Of a DNA stretch of 64,000 nt, positions 48,725 through 59,002 are shown in pieces (the stretch's first letter is position 1; the number at the start of each line of letters is the position of its first letter). Under the pieces are notes generated by a model that did no database searches, had not been told where the DNA came from, and saw nothing but the letters and a program-made list of their open reading frames with translations. The stretch lies in contig CAKOVI010000009.1 in NCBI GenBank assembly GCA_934121905.1, forward strand, positions 14,209 through 78,208. Direction: 5' to 3'. Origin of the DNA: an uncultured Clostridia bacterium (GTDB taxonomy: Bacteria; Bacillota; Clostridia; TANB77; CAG-508). Position numbers and translations under genes: made by a program.

Positions 48725-51700
48725 TTATTTTACAACTTCAACAAAGATATTCAAATTTTCACCATTAATAGGAGTTGGAATATATTCTTTTCCATCTACA
48801 TTATACAAAATATCTTTAGCCAAAGTATCATGTTTAATAACATCTTCATATTTCTTAACAACTGCTTCTAAAGTTTCGTTTCCACCAACATAAAGATTAA
48901 TATTATCCATAACCTCAAAGCCACTGTCTTTTCTCATATTTTGAACTTTAGACAAGATTTCTCTTAAATATCCTTCTTCTCTTAATTCAGGTGTAATTTC
49001 AGTTTCAATAACAACACCAATTTCACCGGTTCCGCTAAATGCAAAACCATCTTTTCCTTGCATTGTTACTAACAAGTTGTCTTTTGATAAAGGTATTTGA
49101 ACTTCACCTATTTCAATATATTCGATGTTTCCAGCTTCAACCTTAGTTGCTAGTTCCATTTGGTTAAATTCTGCTATTTTTTGTTTAATTTGAGGAATTA
49201 GTCTTCCATATTCTTTTCCAAGTACAGGAAGATTTGGTTTTATCTCAAAATCAACATAATTTTTCATATCTGCACCTAAAACAACTTCTTTTACATTTAA
49301 TTCTTCTTTTACTATATCACTATAGTATTCTGGAAGATTTTTAACAGATATAAGCATTTTTGATAATGGTTGTCTGTTTTTGATATTTACAGAATTTCTT
49401 GCGCTTCTTCCAAGTTTTACTATTGTGTAAGCTAGGTCCATTTCCTCTTCTAGTTTTTTATCAACTTCTGCTGCATTTACTTCTGGCCAAGAACATAAAT
49501 GGATACTTTCTTCTGCATCTCTATCTAATCCTACAACTAAGTTTTGGTAAATTTCTTCAGTCATAAATGGGATAAATGGTGCTGAAATTTTGCTTAATGT
49601 TACTAATACTCTGTATAATGTAACATATGCTCCAATTTTATCATCAGTTAATTCTGTTCCCCAGAATCTTTCACGATTTCTACGTACATACCAGTTAGAA
49701 AGTCTATCCGTAAATGCTTCTATTTGATTTGCGCTTCCTGTTATGTCATATTTTTCTAGTTTTTCGTCAACTTCTTTTACTAATGTATTTAACTCTGAAA
49801 TTATCCATTTGTCCATTACATTTTCTGATTTGAAATCTTTGTAATTTAATGGATTGAATTTGTCTATTTCTGCATATAAAACATAGAATGAATATACATT
49901 CCATAATGTTGCTAAAAATCCTCTTTGAGTTTCTTGTACATTTTCTAAAGATAATCTTGTTGGTAGCCATGGTGCTGAACATGTATAGAAATGCCAACGA
50001 GTTGCATCTGCTCCTACTGTATCTAATAGTAAAAATGGGTCTACTCCGTTTTTCTTAGATTTAGACATCTTTTGACCTTTGCCATCTAAAACATGTCCTA
50101 AAACTATACAGTTTTCAAATGGTGATCTTCCAAATAATGCAGTTCCAATTGCAGTTAAAGTATAGAACCATCCTCTTGTTTGGTCAACCGCTTCTGAAAT
50201 AAATCCTGCTGGGAATTCTTTTTCAAATAGGTCTTTATTTTCAAATGGGTAATGTAATTGTGCAAATGGCATTGAACCAGAGTCAAACCAACAGTCTATA
50301 ACTTCTTTGAATCTTGTCATTTCCTTGCCACAATCTGGGCATTTTAAATGAACATTATCTATATAAGGTTTGTGTAGTTCTATATCGTCTGGACAATTTA
50401 CAGCCTTTTCTTTTAATTCTTCAATAGAACCAATACATTCTAGGTGTCCACAATCGCATTTCCAAACTGGAAGTGGTGTTCCCCAATATCTATCTCTTGA
50501 GATTCCCCAGTCAATAACATTTTCTAGGAATTTTCCAAATCTTCCTGTACGGATTGTATCTGGATACCAATTTACTTTATTATTATTGGCAACTAATTCA
50601 TCTCTTAGGCTTGACATTTTTACAAACCAGCTTTCTTTTGGATAATAAAGAAGTGGTGTGTCACATCTCCAACAATGTGGATATGAGTGTAGATGTTTTT
50701 CCTTAGAGAATAATTTGTTTTGTTCATTTAACCATTTACAAATATCTTCATTGCAATCTCTTACAAATCTTCCTGCCCAAGGCTCAACTTCTTTTACGAA
50801 TTTTCCTGATTTATCTACTAGGTTTACAAATGCTATATCATTTTGTTTTGCAACTAAACTATCATCTTCACCATAAGCAGGTGCAATATGTACTATACCT
50901 GTACCATCTGTTAATGTTACATAATCACCATGAATTACAACATAAGCTTTTCCTTCAGGTTTTGCAAATGGCATTAATTGTTCATATTCTGTTCCTAGTA
51001 ATTCTTCACCTTTAAATTCTTTTACTAGTTCATATTTTTTATCTTTTAATACCGCTGAAATTAAGTCTTTTGCTAAAATATAGTTTTCATATTTTGGTTC
51101 TTCCTCTGTTCCAGCATTTACTTTAACTTCTGCATATATATATGATTTATTTACACATAATGCTAAGTTTGATGGAAGTGTCCAAGGTGTTGTTGTCCAA
51201 GCTAAAATGTATGTATTTTCTTTTCCTGTTACCTTAAATTTAGCAATACAAGTTAAGTCTTTTACATCTTTATATCCTTGTGCAACCTCGTGTGAAGAAA
51301 GTGCTGTACCACATCTTGGACAATATGGCATTACTTTATGTCCTTCATATAGTAAACCTTTTTTCCATAATTCTTTTAATGCCCACCAAACAGATTCTAT
51401 ATAATCATTATGATATGTAACATAAGGGTGTTCCATATCTACCCAATATCCAACTTGGTTAGTCATTTTTTCCCAAATATGAACATATTGGAAAACACTA
51501 TCTTTACATTCTTTAACAAATTTTTCTACACCATAATCTTCAATTTGTTCTTTTCCTGAAATACCAAGTTTTTTTTCGATTTCAAGTTCTACTGGAAGTC
51601 CATGTGTATCCCATCCAGCTTTACGAGGTACATAATAACCTTTCATAACTTTGTATCTTGGAATTATATCTTTCATTACTCTTGTTTCTATATGTCCTAC

Positions 51701-51868
51701 GTGTGGCATTCCATTTGCTGTTGGAGGTCCATCATAAAACATAAAATATCTTTTTCCCTCATTTTTGTTAAAATTCTTTTTTACTATGTCTTTTTCTTTC
51801 CATAGCTCAGCTACTTCTTTTTCCATACCTACATAGCCTTCTTTTGGTAATTCTACTTTTTTGTACAT
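48725..51868 (-). CDS. ileS: Isoleucyl-tRNA synthetase
   Basis: Class I synthetase for tRNA-Ile, 1047 residues. HVGH form of the first signature ([15 protein letters not shown]), editing domain ([11 protein letters not shown] and AYGEDD), KMSKS ([11 protein letters not shown]) and a C-terminal helical region. There are Cys-rich zinc sites in the middle (CPRC, CDCG, CPDCG). The length and first signature fit the eukaryote-like, mupirocin-resistant (type 2) group rather than the 920-residue type. It is controlled with the DUF1653 gene by the T-box leader upstream. AAGGAGTGAAAGG before the ATG. Confidence 0.96.
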   Translation of the reverse strand: MYKKVELPKEGYVGMEKEVAELWKEKDIVKKNFNKNEGKRYFMFYDGPPTANGMPHVGHIETRVMKDIIPRYKVMKGYYVPRKAGWDTHGLPVELEIEKKLGISGKEQIEDYGVEKFVKECKDSVFQYVHIWEKMTNQVGYWVDMEHPYVTYHNDYIESVWWALKELWKKGLLYEGHKVMPYCPRCGTALSSHEVAQGYKDVKDLTCIAKFKVTGKENTYILAWTTTPWTLPSNLALCVNKSYIYAEVKVNAGTEEEPKYENYILAKDLISAVLKDKKYELVKEFKGEELLGTEYEQLMPFAKPEGKAYVVIHGDYVTLTDGTGIVHIAPAYGEDDSLVAKQNDIAFVNLVDKSGKFVKEVEPWAGRFVRDCNEDICKWLNEQNKLFSKEKHLHSYPHCWRCDTPLLYYPKESWFVKMSSLRDELVANNNKVNWYPDTIRTGRFGKFLENVIDWGISRDRYWGTPLPVWKCDCGHLECIGSIEELKEKAVNCPDDIELHKPYIDNVHLKCPDCGKEMTRFKEVIDCWFDSGSMPFAQLHYPFENKDLFEKEFPAGFISEAVDQTRGWFYTLTAIGTALFGRSPFENCIVLGHVLDGKGQKMSKSKKNGVDPFLLLDTVGADATRWHFYTCSAPWLPTRLSLENVQETQRGFLATLWNVYSFYVLYAEIDKFNPLNYKDFKSENVMDKWIISELNTLVKEVDEKLEKYDITGSANQIEAFTDRLSNWYVRRNRERFWGTELTDDKIGAYVTLYRVLVTLSKISAPFIPFMTEEIYQNLVVGLDRDAEESIHLCSWPEVNAAEVDKKLEEEMDLAYTIVKLGRSARNSVNIKNRQPLSKMLISVKNLPEYYSDIVKEELNVKEVVLGADMKNYVDFEIKPNLPVLGKEYGRLIPQIKQKIAEFNQMELATKVEAGNIEYIEIGEVQIPLSKDNLLVTMQGKDGFAFSGTGEIGVVIETEITPELREEGYLREILSKVQNMRKDSGFEVMDNINLYVGGNETLEAVVKKYEDVIKHDTLAKDILYNVDGKEYIPTPINGENLNIFVEVVK

Positions 51869-51885
51869 ATCCTTTCACTCCTTTT

Positions 51886-52143
51886 TTATTTTTTAAAATT
51901 TTTTGCTACACTTTCTATGTTTTGTAATTCAAATCTGTATTTTTGCTTAACATTTGGATATTTCTCGTGGTCTACTTCTGATAAAAACATTTCTTTTGGT
52001 CTTACCCATAAACCACCATCTTCATATAGTTTTCTGTATAGTACCATTTCTTCTTTTGTTTCAGAATATTTTGCTATTCCTTCTACTAAGTAGTAGTCGC
52101 CTTTGAAGTGTTTGTAAATTCTGTTAATTTTTAGTTCATTCAT
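51886..52143 (-). CDS. DUF1653-family small protein
   Basis: About 85 residues from MNELKINRIYKHFKGDYYLV, continuing YSETKEEMVLYRKLYEDG and WVRPKEMFLSEVD: the DUF1653 pattern, a small beta-rich cytosolic domain of unknown role. The open frame runs to 52191, but those 16 residues translate half-repeat R14, and GTAGGAGGAAG before 52143 fixes the start. It sits between the T-box and ileS with only 17 bp to ileS, so it is regulated by Ile-tRNA charging. Confidence 0.85.
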   Translation of the reverse strand: MNELKINRIYKHFKGDYYLVEGIAKYSETKEEMVLYRKLYEDGGLWVRPKEMFLSEVDHEKYPNVKQKYRFELQNIESVAKNFKK

Positions 52144-52160
52144 ATTACTTCCTCCTACTT

Positions 52161-52191
52161 GTTCGTTTGGGACCGGTTCTTTTGTGAACAT
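52161..52191. repeat. REP-like half unit R14
   Basis: A single arm TTCGTTTGGGACCGGTTC plus TTTTGTGAACAT without inverted partner. It lies between the T-box terminator and the DUF1653 ribosome-binding site. It matches one arm of R12. Confidence 0.8.
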
Positions 52192-52194
52192 AAA

Positions 52195-52476
52195 AACAAT
52201 CCATTCTCCTTGATTAGGACGAAATGGATTGTTTCCGCGGTACCACCTAAGTTAGTAACCTTTTTTATATTCTTTATTTTTGTTACTCTCTTTGTTTTCT
52301 TTTAACGCAAGAATTACGGCATAACTTACTGTTGGTTCTGCTATGCAACTATTAAGGTGATAATTAAGACATCTAATTGTCTTATGGCTTAACGCCAAAA
52401 TAATTTTTACTTACTTTGCTTTCAGCTTTTGCAAAGCTCTCTGGAAGATATTGTATTATTTATTGTGTCCTTAATT
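52195..52476 (-). promoter_or_regulatory. T-box leader controlling DUF1653-ileS
   Basis: Read on the minus strand. The Stem I base is ATTAAGG (52475-52469) with CCTTAAT (near 52355-52349). The distal part has AGAGAGC. The specifier just before the closing helix is ATC (Ile), in ATTATCACC. A further stem is AGTAAC/GTTACT. The T-box AGGTGGTACCGCGG is at 52248-52235, with UGGU to pair with the tRNA end. The terminator is AAACAATCCATT / AATGGATTGTTT (52195-52234) followed by TTTTATG. Uncharged tRNA-Ile should favour read-through into ileS. Confidence 0.93.
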
Positions 52477-52572
52477 TTGTTTTTGGTTTATTTGTATGTT
52501 TTATATATTAGCACATTTTTTTGAGTTTTGCAAGTAAATAATTTTTAAAAATCAAAAAAAATCTTTAAAGTA

Positions 52573-52601
52573 TTGAAAAATAGCCTTTATTTTGATATAA
52601 T
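52573..52601 (+). promoter_or_regulatory. Probable sigma-A promoter of the 52658 gene
   Basis: TTGAAA, 17-bp spacer, TATAAT on the plus strand, about 57 bp before the start codon. A near-consensus, isolated promoter. Confidence 0.75.
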
Positions 52602-52657
52602 ATTAATTATGTAACCCGCAGTTATTTTCATAGCCTATTATAGGCAAGGAGGAAAAA

Positions 52658-53401
52658 ATGTTAAAAAAACGGTTTAAAAAATGGTTTAAGGTAGTCATCC
52701 AACGGAACAAGTCAGCAATGCAAACATACAAATGTTATTACTACAGTTCGGAAGTGGCAGCATCACAGAAGATTGAAAATCTAATTGATGAGATTTTTGA
52801 TATTCTGTTAAGCTCCAATGTAAATTGGAACAATGCTCAAGGAACAAGAGTTGAGTATGTAGGAGAAATAATCTTATTTGCTATATATAGTAGTATTCCT
52901 ACAAAAAATAGGCAGCAAATAAAAGACTTAGAAAACTTGCTAACATTAATGTTGCAAATTGTGCAAGAGCTCATCAATACTCATCACTCTAAAGATATTG
53001 ACGAAATCATCGATTTTATGCATAACATTGTTTCAACAGATGCAGAAGATTTTGGTTTCGATTTTGATGATGACCTTGATGATGACCTTGATGATGATGA
53101 CAAATATGAACTATTCAAATCGTTTAATGAAGTATATAATTTATTTTATGTAATCATAAACGATTGGAAGATGGTCCAAAAAGTTTCACCATCAGAGGTT
53201 TGGAACAAGTTGGCATTCAGTTTTTATTATAATTTGAATGCTCCGATTGAGCAAAAAGATTATGATGCACTGCCAATAGCACAAAGTTTCTGTGATATTG
53301 TCTATGGCAAAAAAAAGCTTGAACTGCTATATGTTCCAGTTTCCTTTGTTGTTGTTGATAAAAACCACAAAGGACGCATAGTTGTTAAAAAAGACTGCTA
53401 A
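52658..53401 (+). CDS. Acidic protein of unknown function, probably acquired
   Basis: 247 residues, not recognised. Very basic N-terminus (MLKKRFKKWFKVVIQRNK), helical middle and an Asp tract DDDLDDDLDDDD (about 141-152) encoded by tandem GATGACCTT-type repeats, then a mixed C-terminal domain ending RIVVKKDC. SD AAGGAGG fits the start and it has its own promoter and terminator. It is on the opposite strand to all neighbours and its base use looks more balanced. It holds the only two in-frame CGG codons (5 and 16) of this window that do not lie at a frameshift. That suggests a different origin or a recent arrival. Confidence 0.7.
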   Translation: MLKKRFKKWFKVVIQRNKSAMQTYKCYYYSSEVAASQKIENLIDEIFDILLSSNVNWNNAQGTRVEYVGEIILFAIYSSIPTKNRQQIKDLENLLTLMLQIVQELINTHHSKDIDEIIDFMHNIVSTDAEDFGFDFDDDLDDDLDDDDKYELFKSFNEVYNLFYVIINDWKMVQKVSPSEVWNKLAFSFYYNLNAPIEQKDYDALPIAQSFCDIVYGKKKLELLYVPVSFVVVDKNHKGRIVVKKDC

Positions 53402-53404
53402 AAT

Positions 53405-53443
53405 AATTCAAGCCTGAAACATCAATTGTTTCAGGCTTGAATT
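53405..53443. terminator. Bidirectional terminator
   Basis: 16-bp perfect stem AATTCAAGCCTGAAAC / GTTTCAGGCTTGAATT. It is shared by the convergent 52658 gene and the YihY gene, whose stop codon touches the stem. Confidence 0.85.
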
Positions 53444-54302
53444 ATTTACCTTTCAAAATTTTCTTCTCCAACAAAATTTTATCAAACCACTTATTGAACT
53501 CAGCCCCCAAAAACACTGTATAAAAACAAGAATAAGTCCACATCATTATAAGCATTAAAGTAGTCAAACTTCCATAAGTCCATGAAAATCCCTTAAAAAT
53601 ATATAAATACTTAGAAAATACAAAAGAAACCACATTAAGAGCAATAGCACCAAAAACAGCACCCCATAATTGGCTCTTAAAGCTTACTTTGTGTTTTGGC
53701 ATAAACTTATACAAAAGTAAAAATACAAGAAATGTTGCAAAAATAAATAAGAATTCTGTAAATATGGATGAAACTGTATTAAAATTTGCAAATCCACCAA
53801 AATGTTCATGTATTATATTTTTCAAACTATCACCAAACACAAGCATAGTAAGCCCTACAACAATTAAAACAATAAACAAAACTGTCTCCAAAAGAACACT
53901 AAGTCTTAAATAAATATATGAACTTTGCTTTTTGTCATTTGTCTTGTAAACTACCTGCAATCCTTTAGTCAATGCAAACAATCCTTTTCCTGCTGCCCAA
54001 ATCGTAAATATGATTGATATTGAAACTGTACCAATAGATTTTGAATATACTTCCTGAACAATACTTAAAACAAATTCATTCATGCCTGATGGAATGATTT
54101 TAGAAATTGCTTCAAATAATGTTTGTGGCCTAATATTTGTATACTGAATTAAAGTAATAAGCAAAATAATAAATGGTATAAAAGACAATATTGTATAATA
54201 AGCACACTGTGCTGAACACTCTCCAATTCGGTCCACTTTAACATTATACAATAATTTTGCAATCTCTTTATACCATTTTTTTATTTTTTCCATTTTTGAC
54301 AT
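53442..54302 (-). CDS. YihY/BrkB-family membrane protein
   Basis: 286 residues, six hydrophobic helices. Family pattern: AQCAYYTILSFIPFIILLITLI (about 30-51), WAAGKGLFALTKGLQVVY, a Phe/Leu-rich middle and KFMPKHKVSFKSQLWGAVFGA, then TYGSLTTLMLIMMWTYSC. The family was once annotated as ribonuclease BN and is now called a virulence-factor/BrkB membrane protein. Its transport role is not settled. It is followed by the bidirectional terminator. Confidence 0.9.
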   Translation of the reverse strand: MSKMEKIKKWYKEIAKLLYNVKVDRIGECSAQCAYYTILSFIPFIILLITLIQYTNIRPQTLFEAISKIIPSGMNEFVLSIVQEVYSKSIGTVSISIIFTIWAAGKGLFALTKGLQVVYKTNDKKQSSYIYLRLSVLLETVLFIVLIVVGLTMLVFGDSLKNIIHEHFGGFANFNTVSSIFTEFLFIFATFLVFLLLYKFMPKHKVSFKSQLWGAVFGAIALNVVSFVFSKYLYIFKGFSWTYGSLTTLMLIMMWTYSCFYTVFLGAEFNKWFDKILLEKKILKGK

Positions 54303-54329
54303 CCTCCGAATTTATTATAAAATGCTTAT

Positions 54330-54358
54330 AAGTAAGCTAAGATTAACTTAGCTTACTT
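54330..54358 (-). terminator. Terminator overlapping the HdeD-like gene end
   Basis: 12-bp stem AAGTAAGCTAAG / CTTAGCTTACTT with a five-base loop. Its upstream arm encodes the last residues of the HdeD-like protein, so stop codon and terminator are fused. Confidence 0.75.
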
Positions 54359-54888
54359 ACATTATTTAAAAACATTATACTTTCTATTGCATCAAGTACT
54401 GAATATATTACTACAACTACTCCTAATGTTACAATAACAGCTCCTGAATTGCAAATGATAAATATTCCACATATTGCCATTATTAAAGCAATTACTAAAC
54501 TATATATCCAAACATTTGACTCGATTGCTTTTAATTTTATAGATAAGTTAATTCGAAGAATTGCACTATAAACAATCCACAAACCTATAATTATTCTAAA
54601 TATAGCTCCGATTTGTGTACTATAGCAAACTGTTACAATTCCAAGCACTATTGCTATAATTCCATATGCTATGTCATAATTGTAAAAATCATATTTTCCT
54701 TTATTTTCAAAATAGTTAATAATTTTATATAAACCAACTAGCCCAAACATTACTCCTAAAATAATTGCAATAAATTTTATTGTTCCTTCTGGATTTGCAA
54801 TTAAAATTGCTCCAAGTATTGCAAATATAATTGATGTGACAAGTGATGTAACTCCTGTTTTCTTTAACACTTTTTCTAAATATTCCAT
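54343..54888 (-). CDS. HdeD/DUF308-family membrane protein
   Basis: 181 residues with six hydrophobic helices arranged as three similar pairs: IIFAILGAILIANPEG, AIVLGIVTVC and AICGIFIICNSGA, the DUF308 repeat. HdeD of enterobacteria is linked to acid resistance. In firmicutes the role is unknown. AAAGGAGGAAAT precedes the ATG. It lies between the YihY and YhgE-like genes. Confidence 0.85.
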   Translation of the reverse strand: MEYLEKVLKKTGVTSLVTSIIFAILGAILIANPEGTIKFIAIILGVMFGLVGLYKIINYFENKGKYDFYNYDIAYGIIAIVLGIVTVCYSTQIGAIFRIIIGLWIVYSAILRINLSIKLKAIESNVWIYSLVIALIMAICGIFIICNSGAVIVTLGVVVVIYSVLDAIESIMFLNNVSKLS

Positions 54889-54957
54889 TTTTTATTTCCT
54901 CCTTTGAATTTCTTTTCACTTGAATTTTACCCTAATTTTATTTTTTAGTCAAGCAAA

Positions 54958-56673
54958 TTATTTTAAATTATCCACTTTCAAAACATACTTATATGAACCA
55001 CTATTTTTAGCCAAATCCATTAATTTTTCTACTCTATTTTGAGCTCCTTTAACATCACCATTTACAAAATTATAAATAGTATTAATACCATCATTATCAA
55101 ATTTTTTCATTCCATCTGATAAAGTTTTAGCACCATCAGATAATGTTTTAGCTGCATCATTCAACTGACTGCTACTGCTCTTTATTGTTTCGCTATTTGA
55201 ATTTAAAGTATCAATTCCACTCTTTAACTCTTTAGATCCACTAGACAAAGTACTTGTTCCATCACTTAAATTCTTAGCTCCGCTTGACAATGTGTTTGAA
55301 CCAGTTTCCAATTTATCTAATCCTGCTTGTAATTCTGGTGAACCGCTAACTAACTGATTAATTCCAGCTGTTACTTGACTGGAAACACCTTTTAATGTTT
55401 GTAGAGATGTTTTAAGGGTATTTAATCCTGTTAAAATTTGAGTAGTTTTAGCTTCCATAGCTTTATTATATGCTGCTCTTTCAGTAGCTGTATTCTTTCC
55501 TAAAGTAGTAATTTGTTCATCTAATTTAGCAATTTCTGTTTGTAATTCTGTTTTTGTTTCGCCATCTTCCATAGTGCTTACTGTTGTTTCTAAAGCTTTT
55601 TTAGTAGCTTTTAAACTTTCAACTGAAGTTTCTGTTGCTGTTCCTAATTTTGCTAAAGTTTTAGCTGTTTCAGAATCTTTAGATGTAGATGCTGTTAAAG
55701 TTTCGATATTGTTTTCAACTGATGTTTCCATCTTAGAAATTCCACCATCTATTGCATCAGCTCCTGTTTTTATACTTTCAATTGCTGAAATTATAGTAGA
55801 TAAGTTACTTTTTAAATCCTTTATTCCACTTGATAAATTTGAACTTCCTTCTGCTATTTTTTTAGTATTTTCATTTACAGATAATATTCCATCATTTATT
55901 TTAGAATAATTTGTGCTTACTGTATTTACGCCATTTGTGTAGCTAGCAACACCAGTGTTAAATTCGCCCATTTTTTCTGAATAAGTATTTGCACCATCTT
56001 TTAAAGTTTTACTTCCACTTACTAACTGGTTACTTGCATCTTTTAGAGTTTTACTTTGTTCATATAAATCATCAAACTCATCTAAAAAGTCCAAATCATT
56101 ATCAAATACATTTGATTCGATGTACATATACATATTTCCTAATTCAAAATCTTTGGCATCTGCTTCTATTACAACATTTTCAGGTATATCTATTTCATCA
56201 ATATCCAAACTTTCTTGCATTCCTGGCATACTAATTCCAAGAACAACTGAGTTTGAGCCATTATCTATTACTTTACCACTAGATATTGTTACATTTGAAA
56301 ATTTTTCATTATCTAAAATAGTACCACATGCTACAATATAAGGTGTATACATTGTGACTTGTTTTCCATCTATTATTTCTGTTTTCTTATCCTTGTTAGT
56401 AAAATTAATTTCAATTTTAACTTTTCCAGATTTTCCTTTTAAATCATCAATAGAAATTTCATTTCCATCTAAATAATATTTAATAGATGTATCTATTGGC
56501 ATATCTTCATTTTTTTCTTCTCCATTTGAAGTTGTTTTGTAAACAACACCTATATTAGTTGCTTTGCAATACATAGTGTCTTTTTCATTTATTGCATAAA
56601 TTGGTAATGTGTATAATCCACACATTGTGATTGTACTTGCTATACAGATAGCTTTTTTTACGCCATTATTCAT
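54958..56673 (-). CDS. Exported YhgE/heptad-repeat-type protein
   Basis: About 571 residues from MNNGVKKAICIASTI. Signal peptide (to about residue 30), a beta-rich domain, then a long helical rod (about 210-560) with many copies of the X-x-x-L-x-x-G pattern (LVSGSKTLKDGANTYSEKM, LSSGIKDLKSN, LSSGAKNLSDGTSTLSSGSK). It resembles the extracellular part of YhgE/Pip (phage infection) proteins but lacks their C-terminal membrane domain. Its partner is likely the MMPL transporter encoded 85 bp upstream. The start is set by AAAGGAG, in place of an upstream TTG. Confidence 0.85.
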   Translation of the reverse strand: MNNGVKKAICIASTITMCGLYTLPIYAINEKDTMYCKATNIGVVYKTTSNGEEKNEDMPIDTSIKYYLDGNEISIDDLKGKSGKVKIEINFTNKDKKTEIIDGKQVTMYTPYIVACGTILDNEKFSNVTISSGKVIDNGSNSVVLGISMPGMQESLDIDEIDIPENVVIEADAKDFELGNMYMYIESNVFDNDLDFLDEFDDLYEQSKTLKDASNQLVSGSKTLKDGANTYSEKMGEFNTGVASYTNGVNTVSTNYSKINDGILSVNENTKKIAEGSSNLSSGIKDLKSNLSTIISAIESIKTGADAIDGGISKMETSVENNIETLTASTSKDSETAKTLAKLGTATETSVESLKATKKALETTVSTMEDGETKTELQTEIAKLDEQITTLGKNTATERAAYNKAMEAKTTQILTGLNTLKTSLQTLKGVSSQVTAGINQLVSGSPELQAGLDKLETGSNTLSSGAKNLSDGTSTLSSGSKELKSGIDTLNSNSETIKSSSSQLNDAAKTLSDGAKTLSDGMKKFDNDGINTIYNFVNGDVKGAQNRVEKLMDLAKNSGSYKYVLKVDNLK

Positions 56674-56700
56674 AATTAAATTATCTCCTTTCAATTTTTC

Positions 56701-56753
56701 CCCATTGGGACCGGTTCTTTTTGGGCAAAATGCCCCAAAAAGAACCGGTCCAT
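56701..56753. repeat. REP-like palindrome R15
   Basis: CCCATTGGGACCGGTTC and AAAGAACCGGTCCATTTG with TTGGGCAAAATGCCCC in the centre. Between the MMPL and YhgE-like genes. Confidence 0.9.
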
Positions 56754-56758
56754 TTGTG

Positions 56759-58831
56759 TCATTTTACCTCTCTCATCCCAATTGTTGTCTTACATATAAT
56801 TTTATCAAACATCATTAAAAATGTTGGAAGTGCTAATATTACACTTATCATACTTACTACTGCACCTCTTGAAATAAGTATACATAGAGAACTTATCATT
56901 TCGATTTGAGAATAAACACCCACTCCAAATGTTGCTCCAAAGAAGCATAAACCACTTACAACTATTGAACTTATTGATGTCCCAAGTGCATAATCCATAG
57001 CATCTTTCTTGCTTAAGCCTTCTTTTCTCTTTTGAACATATTTATTTGTTATCAATATTGCATAATCTATTGTTGCACCAAGTTGGATTGTTCCTATTAC
57101 TATTGATGCTACAAATGGTACTTGATGTCCCATATATGCTGGTATTCCCATATTTATAAATATTGCAAATTCTATTACTATTATTAATATAACTGGTAAC
57201 GAAACAGATTGTAATACTACAAACATCAATGCAAATATTACACCAATTGAAAATGTATTTACACTATTGAAATCGTGGTTTGCAATTTCAACTAAGTCTT
57301 TCATAAGTGGTCCTTCTCCTGCCATTAATCCATTTTCGTCATATGATTTTATTATGTCATTTACTTGGGCAATTTGATTATTTAATTCATCTGTTGCATT
57401 TTCATATTTTGAACTTATTATTATCATTTGATATTTGTCACTTGTAAATAATTTTAATATACTTTCTGGTAAAAATTCAGCTGGCATATTTAGCTTATCT
57501 GTTATTTTTGAGTAACTTAAACTCATTTTTATTCCATCTAAATTGTCTATTTTTTCAAGCATTTCTGCAACTTTATCATCTGGTATATTTTTGTCTATTA
57601 ATACAAGTTCTGTTGAAACCATATCAAAATCATTTGCTAAAGTATCATTTGCTTGAACACTTGGTAATGTCTTTGGAAGTCCACTCATTAAGTTATAATA
57701 ACTTTCTGTATGAGTATAACCATAAATTGCAAATGGTAAAATTATAACAAATGTTACTGCAATCACTTTTGAATGATTTATTACGAAGTTTTTTACTCCT
57801 GTAAATTTAGGTAATATATCTTTATGTGCTGTTTTTGTTATTAATTTATCGAAAACTAATATTAAGCTTGGTAAGATTGTTACTGTAGAAATTACACCTA
57901 ATGCAACACCTTTTGCCATAACCAAGCCTATGTCTTTTCCAAGTGTTAAGCTCATTGTACATAATGCTAAAAATCCTGCTATTGTTGTAAGTGAGCTTCC
58001 TACAACAGATTTTAAGGTATCAGCTATTGCAAGTGCCATTGCCTTATCGTTATTGCTTTCTATTTCTTTTTGATGTTTATAACTATGGTACAAGAAAATT
58101 CCAAAATCCATTGTTACACCTAGCTGTAGTACCGCACTTATTGCTTTTGTTATATATGATATTTCATGAAATACGACATTTGTTCCCATATTATATAATA
58201 CTGAAATTCCAATATTTCCTAATAATATAAATGGCATTGCATATGAGTCTAACGCAACTCCTAGTATTATTGCACATAGTATAACTGCTATTATTACATA
58301 TATTATTACTTCTGAATTACATATATCTTTTATGTCTAAGTTTGTTGCAGACATTCCACTGATTTTACATTTTTCATCAGTTATGTCTCTTAAGGTTTGA
58401 ATCGCATCTAATGTTCTGTCTTCTGCAATCCCATCTTCAAATGTAACTAAAACCGCTGTTGTTCCATCTTCTTTGTAAATTTCACTTACTACATCATCTG
58501 GTAACATGTCTACCGGAATTTGACTTCCTGTTACATCTGTTATTCCAATTACGTCTTTTACTGAATCAATCTCTCTAAACTCCTTTTCTAGATTGATTAG
58601 ATTTTTTTGTGGCATATCTTTTACAAGTACTATTGAAAATGATCCCATATTAAAATCGTCTGATAGGATTTTTTCTCCTTGTACTGTTTCTATGTCACTT
58701 GGTAAATATGATAGTATGTCATAATTTACTCTTGTTGCCATCATTCCATATATTGATGGTATACATAGTAATACCGCTATTATTAGTATTGCTATCTTGT
58801 GTTTACATATGAATTCACCAAATTTTTGCAT
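56759..58831 (-). CDS. MMPL/RND-family transporter
   Basis: About 690 residues from MQKFGEFICKHKIAILI. Two RND halves, each a membrane helix, an extracellular domain and five helices, about 12 helices in all. Motifs: LGVTMDFGIFLYHSYKHQ and LGATIDYAILITNKYVQ carry the conserved Asp of the proton relay. MMPL proteins export lipids or hydrophobic compounds. The open frame goes on to 58984 through repeats and the promoter, but AAAGGAAG before 58831 sets the start. It is divergent from a TetR gene, which probably represses it. Confidence 0.92.
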   Translation of the reverse strand: MQKFGEFICKHKIAILIIAVLLCIPSIYGMMATRVNYDILSYLPSDIETVQGEKILSDDFNMGSFSIVLVKDMPQKNLINLEKEFREIDSVKDVIGITDVTGSQIPVDMLPDDVVSEIYKEDGTTAVLVTFEDGIAEDRTLDAIQTLRDITDEKCKISGMSATNLDIKDICNSEVIIYVIIAVILCAIILGVALDSYAMPFILLGNIGISVLYNMGTNVVFHEISYITKAISAVLQLGVTMDFGIFLYHSYKHQKEIESNNDKAMALAIADTLKSVVGSSLTTIAGFLALCTMSLTLGKDIGLVMAKGVALGVISTVTILPSLILVFDKLITKTAHKDILPKFTGVKNFVINHSKVIAVTFVIILPFAIYGYTHTESYYNLMSGLPKTLPSVQANDTLANDFDMVSTELVLIDKNIPDDKVAEMLEKIDNLDGIKMSLSYSKITDKLNMPAEFLPESILKLFTSDKYQMIIISSKYENATDELNNQIAQVNDIIKSYDENGLMAGEGPLMKDLVEIANHDFNSVNTFSIGVIFALMFVVLQSVSLPVILIIVIEFAIFINMGIPAYMGHQVPFVASIVIGTIQLGATIDYAILITNKYVQKRKEGLSKKDAMDYALGTSISSIVVSGLCFFGATFGVGVYSQIEMISSLCILISRGAVVSMISVILALPTFLMMFDKIICKTTIGMREVK

Positions 58832-58846
58832 ACTTTTTCTTCCTTT

Positions 58847-58913
58847 CTCTTTTGGTGCCGTCCTTTTTGGGGGCACTTTTTCTTTTGTTCTTTTGGTGCC
58901 GTCCTTTTTTGGG
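58847..58913. repeat. REP-like tandem half units R16 (GGTGCCGTCC type)
   Basis: Two direct copies of CTTTTGGTGCCGTCCTTTTT about 43 bp apart, without inverted partners. They lie in the untranslated leader of the MMPL gene, between its promoter and ribosome-binding site. Same variant as R7. Confidence 0.85.
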
Positions 58914-58927
58914 TACATGGTGTATTT

Positions 58928-58940
58928 TGACTTCTGGTCA
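58928..58940. promoter_or_regulatory. Candidate TetR operator 1
   Basis: TGACTTCTGGTCA, an imperfect palindrome (arms TGACT/GGTCA). It lies in the MMPL leader just after the transcription start region. Centre to centre, 43 bp from operator 2. Confidence 0.65.
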
Positions 58941-58955
58941 TTTTTTACTTTGAAT

Positions 58956-58984
58956 ATTGTATCACTTTTATGACCATCAGTCAA
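58956..58984 (-). promoter_or_regulatory. Promoter of the MMPL/YhgE-like operon
   Basis: TTGACT, 17-bp spacer, TACAAT on the minus strand. Operator 2 overlaps the -35 box and the start of the spacer, so bound repressor would block RNA polymerase. Confidence 0.75.
58971..58983. promoter_or_regulatory. Candidate TetR operator 2
   Basis: TGACCATCAGTCA on the plus strand, which is TGACTGATGGTCA on the minus strand. It shares the pattern TGACTnnnGGTCA with operator 1 and overlaps the MMPL -35 box. Confidence 0.7.
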
Positions 58985-59002
58985 TATTTTTCTTTAAACT
59001 TA

